Assembly: GCA_002345205.1 (NCBI GenBank)
Contig: DDVI01000055.1
Location: forward strand, 42,630-83,821
Reading direction: 5' to 3'
Length of the DNA stretch: 41,192 nt
Origin: Bdellovibrionaceae bacterium UBA2316
Lineage (GTDB): Bacteria; Bdellovibrionota; Bdellovibrionia; Bdellovibrionales; Bdellovibrionaceae
Below, one piece after another: positions 16,904 to 24,726 of this stretch. Both the position numbers and the translations under genes were made by a program. A model generated the notes under the pieces. The model worked only from the letters and a program-made list of their open reading frames with translations. It was not told the origin of the DNA and ran no database searches. Positions within the stretch are counted from its first letter, which is position 1. Every line of letters begins with the position of its first letter.

Positions 16904-17689
16904 TTAAAGCAGACTTTCAAGAAACTTCAAAGACCGCACGCCGAACCAACTAAAACTCTGACCATCAACAATTGCGGATGCAAACGGTAGAGACTTCAGT
17001 TCATCGGTTTTTTTATGAAAGGGATAGGGTTCGCTTGAGAAAAGCAAAAGAGAATGATCAGAATTCAAAGAATGAAGATCTATTTCTGGATAGGGATTGC
17101 CTGTTGATATCGTAGATAACGGTAATCCGGCTTTGGCCGCAATAGCGCCGATAAAGGTTTCGCGTGTGGCCTGCATCCATGGGTTTTTCCATATTAAATA
17201 GTGAATAGATTGGACAGGATTTTCCGGTTTCTTGATCCACTGAATAAGTCCTGGTAGTTGATCTGGATTGGCAATGCTATTTGTTTTTAAAGGCGTGTTT
17301 TCGACGTGTTGCCATCGCGCCAGAACGGAATCAATAATACCGCCAAGGTCTGGTCGTGACTGGGAAATGACGTGCGCGATCTGTTCAATGCCTTCAATAC
17401 AGCTTTTTATATCTCGAACATGAGTTATGACCATTGGAATAGTATGTCCTTCGGTCATAGATTTTGGGTTCTCGTCTTTATCTAAGATAATCAAATCCGG
17501 AGTCAAAGATTGAACAAGATTTAAATTCCAGTCTTTAGTTCCGCCAACGATAGGAATATTTAACACGTCGGGTATCGGTTCAATGCAAAAACGAGTACGT
17601 CCCACCGGCTTTATATTTAATGATGTCAGCATTTCGGTCCATGATGGCACCATACTAATAACGCGGACGGAAGATTTAGATTTTGACAT
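16904..17689 (-). CDS. BtuF/TroA-like helical-backbone binding protein without signal peptide
   Basis: A 261-residue protein starting MSKSKSSVRVISMVPSWTEM, the first strand and helix of the BtuF-type periplasmic-binding fold. PDLIILDKDEN and a long linking helix (about 95-125) follow, then a second lobe with HYLIWKNPWMQATRETFIGAI. Family members bind cobalamin or metal-chelates and feed ABC importers. Here there is no signal peptide and no transporter gene nearby, so it probably acts in the cytoplasm, as do many annotated stand-alone cobalamin-binding proteins (recalled). Ligand unknown. An AGGACC ribosome site precedes the ATG. The gap 16770-16903 is very AT-rich and shows no clear feature. 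Confidence 0.8.
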   Translation of the reverse strand: MSKSKSSVRVISMVPSWTEMLTSLNIKPVGRTRFCIEPIPDVLNIPIVGGTKDWNLNLVQSLTPDLIILDKDENPKSMTEGHTIPMVITHVRDIKSCIEGIEQIAHVISQSRPDLGGIIDSVLARWQHVENTPLKTNSIANPDQLPGLIQWIKKPENPVQSIHYLIWKNPWMQATRETFIGAIAAKAGLPLSTISTGNPYPEIDLHSLNSDHSLLLFSSEPYPFHKKTDELKSLPFASAIVDGQSFSWFGVRSLKFLESLL

Positions 17690-17774
17690 ATAATGGTCCT
17701 AACAGAGCTAGCCTATCTAAATAAAGAAAAATTAATTGGATAATAATTTTAGTGATCCTTATTCTAGAATCATC

Positions 17775-18269
17775 ATGCACAAAACATTACTTATAGTCGA
17801 TGATGAAACAGATATTCGTGATACATTAGCAGAAACTCTCAAAACGCTAGATGCCGAAATCTATTTAGCAAACGATGGCGTAGAAGCCTTAAAGATTATT
17901 AAGTCTAATAGAATCATGGCAATCATTAGCGATGTGAATATGCCTAATATGAAAGGCACCGAATTGTTAAAATCGATTCGAGATTTAGGTTTTTTAACCC
18001 CGTTTGTGATCTTAACTGCGTACGGCGATAAGAAAATGGCGCTGGATGCGTTGAAATTAGGGGCATTTGATTTTATCGATAAGCCCTGGTCGGATGAGAA
18101 GCTTTTTTCTGTTACGCAAAAAATATTAGAAATTGGGAACGAAATTCTATTTTGGGAAAGTGAAATTGATATTCAGAGATCGATCTTAGGGTACCAAGAT
18201 GAAAACTCAAAGAGAGTCATTGCTGCCCTAACTCGGGAACAGGGCTTTGATTTTAAAAAAAAGCTATAA
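17775..18269 (+). CDS. Single-domain response regulator (CheY-like receiver)
   Basis: A 164-residue protein, essentially a receiver domain plus a short C-terminal helical tail. LLIVDDETDIRD gives the acidic pocket, SDVNMPNMKG carries phospho-acceptor Asp53, ILTAYGDKKMALDALKLGAFDFIDKPW provides the conserved Thr and Lys. No DNA-binding or enzyme domain follows. The last 40 residues (about 125-164) are unlike known output domains. ATG 17775 is preferred to TTG 17736, which would add 13 weakly conserved residues; neither has a clear ribosome site. It is divergent from the BtuF-like gene and no kinase is adjacent, so its partner is one of the orphan kinases elsewhere. Confidence 0.9.
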   Translation: MHKTLLIVDDETDIRDTLAETLKTLDAEIYLANDGVEALKIIKSNRIMAIISDVNMPNMKGTELLKSIRDLGFLTPFVILTAYGDKKMALDALKLGAFDFIDKPWSDEKLFSVTQKILEIGNEILFWESEIDIQRSILGYQDENSKRVIAALTREQGFDFKKKL

Positions 18270-18352
18270 ACGCCGCAGCCGATCAGCCTTAAAACAGTTG
18301 TAATCCCCAATTGTGCCTTGATATAAACATCAAATCGAATAGGGGAGAAATA

Positions 18353-20500
18353 ATGTTCAAAATTAATCGTTTTCTTTTTGTGTCTCTGCTGGCATTTATC
18401 TCATCATTGGGAATGGCAGCTAAAACGGCGACTAAAGCGCCTGCAAATCCACTTTTAACTAACTGGTGGAATGGGCCTCACGGTGGCGTACCACAATTTG
18501 ATAAGGTGAAAATCAAAGATTTCCAATCAGCCATTGAAGAAGGTATGACAGAGGCTAAAAAAGCGATCGAAGTCATCACGAGCAACCCAAAAGAAGCTAC
18601 GTTTGATAATACGATCCTTGAAATGGAAAAATCATCTCGCGTCCTTGAGCGCGTTATGACCTACTACGGTGTTTGGAGTGGTGGTTTAAATACACCTGAA
18701 TTCCAAGAAGTTGAAAAGGTAATGTCGCCAAAATTAGCGGCGTTCGAAGACGAAGTGATCCAGAACGGAAAATTGTTCAAACGTATCGAGGCCGTTTACA
18801 ATTCGCCAAACAAATCAAAATTAACGGCGGAACAACAACGTTTAGTATGGCTTCAATACAATCGCTTTATCTTAAAAGGTGCGAAGCTGGACGATAAACA
18901 AAAAGCGCGCGTAAGTGAAATCAACCAAAGGCTGGCTCAGCTGGCGACTCAGTTCAGCCAAAATCAATTAGCAGACGAAGCTAACATTACAATGACATTA
19001 GAAAAAGAATCAGACCTTGCGGGTTTACCACAAGCTTTGATCGATGCAGCGGCTGAAGAGGCCGTTAACCAAAAGAAACCTGGGAAATGGGTTCTAACTA
19101 ATACGCGTTCAAGCATCGAACCCTTCTTAACGTACTCTACAAATCGTGATTTACGTGAAAAAGCATTCAAGATGTGGACATCACGTGGTGATAATGGCAA
19201 CGCCAATGATAACAACAAAGTTATTCCGGAAGTTCTAAAATTACGTGCCGAACGTTCTAGAATTTTAGGTTACCCAACGTATGCTCATTGGAATTTAGCT
19301 GATAATATGGCTAAAGATCCAACTAAAGCGATGGATTTAATGATGCAAGTTTGGAAACCAGCTGTGGTCCAAGTCAAAGCAGAAGTTAAAGACATGCAAG
19401 CCATCGTAGACCAAGAAAAAGGTGGTTTTAAAATCCAACCTTGGGACTACCGTTTCTATGCTGAAAAAGTTCGTAAAGCTAAATATGATTTTGATTTAAA
19501 CGCGGTTAAACCCTATTTACAATTAGCTAACATCCAAAAAGGCTTGTTCTTTACTGCTGAAAAACTTTTCAACATGAAGTTTGAAAAATTAAAAGGCGTT
19601 CCTGTATTCCACCCAGATGTTACTGTTTTCAAAGTTACTAAGAACGGAAAACAAATCGGTCTTTGGTATTTTGATCCATACGCACGTGCTGGTAAAAACT
19701 CAGGGGCATGGATGAGTGCCTACCGCGAGCAAAGCAAAATTGATAAAAAGCCGTTAACAACGATTGTTTCTAATAATTCAAACTTCATCAAAGGGAAACC
19801 CGGCGAGCCTGTATTGTTATCTTGGGATGATGCGGTGACAATGTTCCATGAGTTCGGTCACGCATTGCATGGTTTGAATGCTAACGTTACGTACCCGTCA
19901 TTGTCGGGAACTAACGTTCCAACAGATTACGTAGAGTTTCCGTCTCAAGTACTGGAAAACTATCTTGAAACACCAGACGTTTTAAAGCTTCTAACGAATG
20001 CTAAAGGCGAAGCCATCCCGAAAGAGTTGATCGAAAAAATCGAAAAAACTAAAACATTCAACAGCGGTTTCTCGACTGTTGAATTCTTAGCTTCAGCGAT
20101 CGTGGATATGAAACTTCACTTATCGACAGAAGCAGATATTGATCCGAAGTCGTTTGAAAAAACAGCGTTAAAAGATTTGGGAATGCCATCTGAAATCGTA
20201 ATGCGCCATCGGTTACCGGCGTTTGGTCATTTGTTCTCGGGTGAAGGCTATGCAGCAGGATACTACAGCTATTTGTGGTCTCAAGTTTTAGATCATGATG
20301 CGTACGAAGCCTTTGTTGAGGCGGGTAACCCATATGACAAAGCGACTGCTAAAAAGTTGATCGACTATGTATTCTCAGTAGGTAACACAATTGACCCTCA
20401 AGATGGCTACCGCCAATTCAGAGGTCGTGATGCCAAAGTTGATGCACTTTTAAGAGCCCGTGGTTTTCCTGTTCCTGAAATAAAAGTCGATACCAAGTAA
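18353..20500 (+). CDS. dcp: M3-family peptidyl-dipeptidase (Dcp type), exported
   Basis: A 715-residue zinc peptidase. ATG 18353 has AGGGGAG 5 bases upstream and yields a signal peptide ending GMAA, so the enzyme works in the periplasm or outside. The zinc site is HEFGH (His499, Glu500, His503) with third ligand Glu528 in YVEFPSQ. The SLSGTNVPTDYVEFPSQ stretch is typical of Dcp and oligopeptidase A. FSGEGYAAGYYSYLW near 620 is the conserved substrate-binding segment. Dcp removes dipeptides from the C-terminus of short peptides, here probably recycling or digesting external peptides. Length matches the family. Confidence 0.93.
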   Translation: MFKINRFLFVSLLAFISSLGMAAKTATKAPANPLLTNWWNGPHGGVPQFDKVKIKDFQSAIEEGMTEAKKAIEVITSNPKEATFDNTILEMEKSSRVLERVMTYYGVWSGGLNTPEFQEVEKVMSPKLAAFEDEVIQNGKLFKRIEAVYNSPNKSKLTAEQQRLVWLQYNRFILKGAKLDDKQKARVSEINQRLAQLATQFSQNQLADEANITMTLEKESDLAGLPQALIDAAAEEAVNQKKPGKWVLTNTRSSIEPFLTYSTNRDLREKAFKMWTSRGDNGNANDNNKVIPEVLKLRAERSRILGYPTYAHWNLADNMAKDPTKAMDLMMQVWKPAVVQVKAEVKDMQAIVDQEKGGFKIQPWDYRFYAEKVRKAKYDFDLNAVKPYLQLANIQKGLFFTAEKLFNMKFEKLKGVPVFHPDVTVFKVTKNGKQIGLWYFDPYARAGKNSGAWMSAYREQSKIDKKPLTTIVSNNSNFIKGKPGEPVLLSWDDAVTMFHEFGHALHGLNANVTYPSLSGTNVPTDYVEFPSQVLENYLETPDVLKLLTNAKGEAIPKELIEKIEKTKTFNSGFSTVEFLASAIVDMKLHLSTEADIDPKSFEKTALKDLGMPSEIVMRHRLPAFGHLFSGEGYAAGYYSYLWSQVLDHDAYEAFVEAGNPYDKATAKKLIDYVFSVGNTIDPQDGYRQFRGRDAKVDALLRARGFPVPEIKVDTK

Positions 20501-20511
20501 TCTTGTTTTTT

Positions 20512-20537
20512 ACACCGCGCCTATTCGGGTGCGGTGT
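20512..20537. terminator. GC-rich hairpin after the M3 peptidase gene
   Basis: Arms 20512-20521 (ACACCGCGCC) and 20528-20537 pair over 10 positions with one G-U, around a 6-base loop. The T-run (20505-20511) lies before the stem rather than after it, so it is not a canonical intrinsic terminator for the plus strand, but position and strength fit a 3'-end structure. Confidence 0.5.
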
Positions 20538-20594
20538 CCTGTCGAATAGTCCGGCTAGACTTTACTTGAGTTCTGCTTTAGCCGAAGACTCACT

Positions 20595-21209
20595 ATGCTG
20601 CGAATCACCCGAGTGTCACAAAAAACAGCGAGCGCTTTATCTGGCGGCCTTGTTGTCATGATTTCTATCCTTGTGATGGCGGGTTGGCATTTTGACATAG
20701 CGATTTTGAAAACGTTAGTGCCTGGTTATGCCGCGATGAAGTTTAACACGGCGGTGGCATTATTTTTATTCGGAACGTGTCAAATCACTTTAGGTATATT
20801 TAAGCATGGTAAAGGTAAGCGAGTCAGTTTCGGCCTTTTGTTCTTTGCAATGGCCGTGGGAATTCTGACTCTTCTTCAATATGTTTTTAATATTAATCTG
20901 GGCATCGATGAGTTGTTCTACTTGGATTATGAAGGAGTGGAAAATGCCTATCCACAAGGACGACTGGCCCCGGTGACTGCGGTTTGTTTTATTTTGCTCG
21001 GTTTCTCGGTCTTTTTTGTTTTTTTTAAATCGACGCCTCGTTATCGGTTAAGTCAGATTTTACTTGTGGTAACAGCACTCATTCCGTTTCAAGCCTTGGT
21101 TGGGTATGCCTTAGGAATCCAGACTTTCTTTGGATTAGCGTCTCATTCGCGGATAGCAATTCACACGGCCATTGGTTTGATCTTGCTAAGTATGGGGTTT
21201 TTAGCGTAG
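20595..21209 (+). CDS. N-terminal membrane sensor half of a hybrid kinase, ended by in-frame TAG
   Basis: 204 residues with about six hydrophobic helices and no signal peptide. The pattern GWHFDIAILKTLVPGYAAMKFNT ... DELFY ... GRLAPVTAVCF ... LVGYALG ... RIAIHTAIGLILLSMGFLA is the membrane domain I recall at the front of many sensor kinases and diguanylate cyclases. In those proteins the domain continues directly into an RPxRGLMAVLTSD-like segment. Here that continuation (MPRRGYMPVLLSD) starts right after the TAG at 21207-21209, in the same frame. So this is most likely the first part of one gene that now ends early. It might still be made as a separate membrane protein coupled to the next frame. 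Confidence 0.8.
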   Translation: MLRITRVSQKTASALSGGLVVMISILVMAGWHFDIAILKTLVPGYAAMKFNTAVALFLFGTCQITLGIFKHGKGKRVSFGLLFFAMAVGILTLLQYVFNINLGIDELFYLDYEGVENAYPQGRLAPVTAVCFILLGFSVFFVFFKSTPRYRLSQILLVVTALIPFQALVGYALGIQTFFGLASHSRIAIHTAIGLILLSMGFLA

Positions 21210-23021
21210 ATGCCGCGGCGGGGATATATGCCCGTGTTACTTTCCGACAGCGCTGCCGGCGTGACTGCGCGTCGCCTGGTGATTGCCGCTATTTTGGCGC
21301 CTCCTTTTTTTAGTTTCCTTGAATATTTGGGTGTTCAACATCAATTATTCGCAAGCGATTTTGGCATCCTTTTGCGAGCTGTTGGGAGTGTAAGTTTTTT
21401 CGTAGTAGTAATTTTAAAGAGTACTGAAAAACTTCATCAGTCGCTTCGTGATCAACGTCGTCAGCAAAATAGACTTGCACAGCAGGAGCTCGCGATGGCG
21501 CATGCCCTAGCGGCACAAAAAGAAGCCATCCAGGCCACCCAAGTGAAATCCGATTTTTTAAATAGTATGAGTCATGAAATACGGACTCCACTGAATGGCA
21601 TAATAGGTATGTTAACCTTGCTTGGTAATACGGAATTAAATTCCCTACAGAAAAGCTTGCTACATACAATGGACGCGTCGTCACACGTACTACTGAATTT
21701 AGTTAATCAAATTTTAGATTTATCTAAAATAGAAGCCGGTAAAATAGAACTCAGTGAAAACAATTTTGAATTAAGGGGACTTGTTGAAAGTACGATTGCG
21801 ATTGTCGATTTGCCTGCAAGGGAAAAACAGTTAACATTGGCGTCTCAAATACATACGCAAGCGCACGGTTACTATTTAGGGGACTCATTTCGTGTTCAAC
21901 AGATAATTTTAAATTTACTTCACAATGTGATTAAGTTTTCCGACCGCGGAATTATTACACTAAAAATTGAAAAGGTGAGTGATGTTGGTGATGAATCAAC
22001 ATTAAGATTTGAAATTATCGATAGTGGAATAGGGTTAGATGAAGCCGGGGTGCAAAAGCTGTTTAAAGCGTTTTCGCAGGTGAAGACAGCACACGATAGT
22101 AACCATTCAGGAACCGGCTTAGGATTAGCGATTTCAAAAAAACTAGTTGAATTAATGCACGGAAAAATAGGAGTTGAAAGTAAAAAAGGAATTGGTTCAA
22201 AGTTCTTCTTTGAAATAAAACTTAAAAACTCGAAAGTTGTTAATACCCCTGAGTTGGCAGTTACACAATCCAATGCTAAACTAGCGGATAGAATCAAAGG
22301 CCATGTTCTGGTGGCCGAAGACAACAAGGTGAATCAGAAAGTGGCGTGCCATCTGCTCGAGATTTTGGGGTGTACTGTGAGAACGGTCGAGACTGGTGTA
22401 GAGGTAATTGAGGCGCTACGCATCGAACACTTTGATATCATATTAATGGATGGGCAGATGCCCGCAATGGACGGGTACGAGGCTACGCGTCGAATTCGTA
22501 AAGGTGAAGCCGGACCAGAGAATTCAAAAATACCAATTATGGCCGTTACAGCAAATGTAGTTCAGGGGAATATGCAAAACTGCTACGATGCCGGTATGAA
22601 CGATTTTATAGGTAAGCCGATCGACTTTGACGATTTTGCCTGCAAAGTAAAAAAATGGATTTCATGGGGGTGTGGTGTGATCGATAAAAAAGCAATAGAT
22701 AGGCTTCAGCAATTGGCGGGTGCTGGAAATGAAAATCTTATCAAAGACTTAGTGAGTTTATTTAAACAAGAAACGGTACCGGCTTTGAAAGCCATTCGAT
22801 TACACGTTGAACACGGTGATTACATTTCAGCGGCTAAAACAGCTCATCATTTGAAATCGTCCTGCGCTAATTTAGGAGCGTACAAAATGCAAGAGCTGAC
22901 AGAAAAAATAGAAAAATCAAAAATGACAGTTAACAAAGACGAGATGCTTGAATTAGTTTACGCATTGGAGCAGGAATATGAAATAGCCTCTTCCGAATTG
23001 CAAAAACTTGTGGCATTCTAA
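21210..23021 (+). CDS. Hybrid histidine kinase: HisKA-HATPase-receiver-Hpt (C-terminal part)
   Basis: 603 residues continuing the frame directly after the TAG, with ATG as the first codon (TAGATG). A last pair of membrane helices (about 25-70) leads through a coiled coil to HisKA (SMSHEIRTPLNG, His122). The ATPase domain (NLLHNVIKF, DSGIGLD, GTGLGLAIS) follows. A receiver carries Asp414 in LMDGQMPAMDG. An Hpt domain near 500-600 has the phospho-relay His in AHHLKSSCANLGA. It is thus a complete BvgS/ArcB-style phosphorelay chassis. It could be translated by reinitiation at TAGATG or by readthrough; otherwise it is a disrupted gene. The regulator gene at 23179 is the natural partner by position. 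Confidence 0.88.
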   Translation: MPRRGYMPVLLSDSAAGVTARRLVIAAILAPPFFSFLEYLGVQHQLFASDFGILLRAVGSVSFFVVVILKSTEKLHQSLRDQRRQQNRLAQQELAMAHALAAQKEAIQATQVKSDFLNSMSHEIRTPLNGIIGMLTLLGNTELNSLQKSLLHTMDASSHVLLNLVNQILDLSKIEAGKIELSENNFELRGLVESTIAIVDLPAREKQLTLASQIHTQAHGYYLGDSFRVQQIILNLLHNVIKFSDRGIITLKIEKVSDVGDESTLRFEIIDSGIGLDEAGVQKLFKAFSQVKTAHDSNHSGTGLGLAISKKLVELMHGKIGVESKKGIGSKFFFEIKLKNSKVVNTPELAVTQSNAKLADRIKGHVLVAEDNKVNQKVACHLLEILGCTVRTVETGVEVIEALRIEHFDIILMDGQMPAMDGYEATRRIRKGEAGPENSKIPIMAVTANVVQGNMQNCYDAGMNDFIGKPIDFDDFACKVKKWISWGCGVIDKKAIDRLQQLAGAGNENLIKDLVSLFKQETVPALKAIRLHVEHGDYISAAKTAHHLKSSCANLGAYKMQELTEKIEKSKMTVNKDEMLELVYALEQEYEIASSELQKLVAF

Positions 23022-23063
23022 ACTTTCTGGGTTTGATTCAAAATTGTAACCAAAAGTAACATA

Positions 23064-23148
23064 ATTAAATCAACTTAATTTAACAGAAACTCGAGTTGCA
23101 ATATTGTAGGCGTATACTTAAATAAATTTATAGGGGAGTTGATTTAAT
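23064..23148. promoter_or_regulatory. Long-range 12-nt inverted repeat in leader of the OmpR-type regulator
   Basis: ATTAAATCAACT at 23064-23075 is the exact reverse complement of 23137-23148. The downstream copy covers the end of the GGGGAG ribosome site and the AT of the ATG of the 9-codon ORF at 23147. The upstream copy also lies inside a shorter palindrome, AATTAA-N6-TTAATT, that could be an operator. If both copies are in the transcript they could pair and hide the start. A TATACT at 23113-23118 may be a -10 box and would put only the downstream copy in RNA. Confidence 0.4.
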
Positions 23149-23176
23149 GTATTCGCTAAGTATTGTGGGTAACTGA
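23147..23176 (+). CDS. Possible 9-codon leader ORF
   Basis: ATG 23147 follows AGGGGAG by 8 bases, the best ribosome site in this gap. The peptide is MYSLSIVGN, ending at TGA 23174-23176, only two bases before the ATG of the regulator gene. The regulator ATG itself has no convincing ribosome site, so its translation may depend on ribosomes finishing this short frame. Evidence is positional only; chance is possible. Confidence 0.35.
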   Translation: MYSLSIVGN

Positions 23177-23178
23177 CT

Positions 23179-23910
23179 ATGACCAGCGATAGAATTTTAC
23201 TAGTTGAAGATGCGCTGAGCATGCAGTTAGTTGTACAAGCTGCCGTTGGCGGTTTATGTGCGTTAACCTGTGTCACAAGTATTGCGGATGCCGAAAGAGA
23301 ACTAGCGAGTGGTCCCTATGCCTTGTTGCTGCTAGACGTAGAGTTACCAGATGGTAATGGATTTGAGTTTTGTAAAAAAATTAGAGATCAAAATAAATTT
23401 CAAAATCTTCCGATTATTTTTCTTACGTGGAAAGCGGAAGTAGATCAGCGCGTTCTTGGGTTCTCTTTAGGAGCTGACGACTATATCGTTAAACCGATCG
23501 AACCAAAAGAATTTGCAGCTCGTATTGAATCTAAACTAAAGCGCCGCCCTCAAGGGCCGTTACAAACCACATTTCGTAAATCAGAATTTCGAGTCGATTT
23601 AACGTCTCATCGTATTTTTTTGGTTCAGGCTGTGGGCGGGGAAACAGAATTAAACTTAACGCCTATCGAATTTAAATTATTGGTTCACTTCTTAAGAAAT
23701 GAAGGCGTCGTGATTTCTCGAGAAGAATTGCTCGTGGCTGTTTGGGGTGACTCTGTTCACGTGTCTGCACACACGATTGATACTCATATCTCGTCTTTAA
23801 GAAAAAAGATTTCAAGTACTGGGCACCACCTAAAGGCCGTTGTTAAAAAAGGCTATTGTTTTTCTATTCAGGTCCCAAATACCAAAACAGACGCAGGTTC
23901 CCCGGCTTAA
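23179..23910 (+). CDS. OmpR/PhoB-family response regulator
   Basis: 243 residues: receiver domain (1-120) with LVEDALSMQ, LLLLDVELPDGNG (phospho-acceptor Asp53) and GADDYIVKPIE. A winged-helix DNA-binding domain follows (about 135-235) with LTPIEFKLLVHFLRNEG, SREELLVAVWGD and HTIDTHISSLRKKI, the recognition helix region. It is a transcription factor, normally activated by phosphorylation. An in-frame TAA at 23170 limits the start to ATG 23179. It follows the interrupted hybrid kinase by 157 bases, but phosphorelay hybrids often use separate regulators, so partnership is only suggested. A hairpin at 24023-24047 ends the transcript region. Confidence 0.93.
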   Translation: MTSDRILLVEDALSMQLVVQAAVGGLCALTCVTSIADAERELASGPYALLLLDVELPDGNGFEFCKKIRDQNKFQNLPIIFLTWKAEVDQRVLGFSLGADDYIVKPIEPKEFAARIESKLKRRPQGPLQTTFRKSEFRVDLTSHRIFLVQAVGGETELNLTPIEFKLLVHFLRNEGVVISREELLVAVWGDSVHVSAHTIDTHISSLRKKISSTGHHLKAVVKKGYCFSIQVPNTKTDAGSPA

Positions 23911-24022
23911 GTGTTAGGTCGTCGGAAATCTCCCTGCGTGTACATTTCTTGGCGATTGGCATGTTAAACCAGTGAATGAAATCGTATCCTGTGGGACTCA
24001 AAATCAAGCCTTTTATACGCCG

Positions 24023-24047
24023 GCCTTTTCAGTAAATAAAAAAAGGC
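24023..24047. terminator. Hairpin between convergent regulator and protease genes
   Basis: GCCTTTT (24023-24029) pairs with AAAAGGC (24041-24047) around an 11-base A-rich loop. It lies just before the end of the minus-strand gene at 24052 and can serve that strand best, where CTTTTTTT-like bases occur within the structure. Confidence 0.5.
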
Positions 24048-24051
24048 GGTT

Positions 24052-24726
24052 TCATTTTTGTGACGTCACCCATTTTTGAAAACTTTCGTTGATGTTGCTA
24101 ATTCGACAGATTTTTTCTAAATAGTCTTCCATTTTTCTTTGAACGCTTAAGCGTAACAAATTTCTAAAATCACAACGGCTGTTTAGCATTTCGGCCAAGG
24201 CTTGAGACGTCATGTAGTGGTTTAAAATATCGTGTTCCGTGCCGCTCATCGGGTGAATCATTTTAGTGACGTCTTTAGGAAGCGGATTTTTAGATAAAGT
24301 TTTATAGTCCACTTTACCAAACTTGGCGATATGATTTGCCATTCCTTCTTCAAGCCATTTTGGAATAGCGCCTTTGTATTTTTGTTCAGAAGTAATATGT
24401 ACGAGTTCGTGGCCAAAAATGCGATCAAAGTTACTTTCAACGATTTTAGGGCCAAGTAAAATACGATTTGCCGATCTTTGTGTTACTGCGAGCGCCATTG
24501 GTCCCAAGGAATGTGCTTTTTCAAAATCTTTTTGATTCTGGTACCACCGAACGTCTACTCGGCGAATCTCCCATTCCATAATTCGCGATACATTATCGGC
24601 GACGCGATTCACGCGCGAAAGACTTAACCATTTCGGCGCCTCGTTGAAACGAGCACAATTAGTTAGTAGCTCTGCTGAGCGCGCGACCGTAGAAACCAAA
24701 ATAAATACAAAAACAAATCGAATCAT
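24052..24726 (-). CDS. Secreted gluzincin-type (peptidase MA-like) metalloprotease
   Basis: A 224-residue exported protein (signal peptide residues 1-17, ending RSA). HELVH (His106, Glu107, His110) is followed 17 residues later by WLEEGMANH with the likely third zinc ligand Glu127. The spacing and the GxxKWLEEGMA pattern match small peptidase-MA-like gluzincins. Two cysteines (about 24 and 184) may form a disulfide. Substrate unknown. Its start overlaps the end of the upstream histidine kinase gene by 4 bases (ATGA), so the two are made together; it may process the kinase's signal or act on its periplasmic sensor, which is inference. Confidence 0.8.
   Translation of the reverse strand: MIRFVFVFILVSTVARSAELLTNCARFNEAPKWLSLSRVNRVADNVSRIMEWEIRRVDVRWYQNQKDFEKAHSLGPMALAVTQRSANRILLGPKIVESNFDRIFGHELVHITSEQKYKGAIPKWLEEGMANHIAKFGKVDYKTLSKNPLPKDVTKMIHPMSGTEHDILNHYMTSQALAEMLNSRCDFRNLLRLSVQRKMEDYLEKICRISNINESFQKWVTSQK

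Noticed and set aside
23090..23118. Full sigma-70 promoter before the regulator
   Set aside because: TATACT at 23113 has no matching -35 at 16-18 bases; TTGCAA is only 11 bases away.
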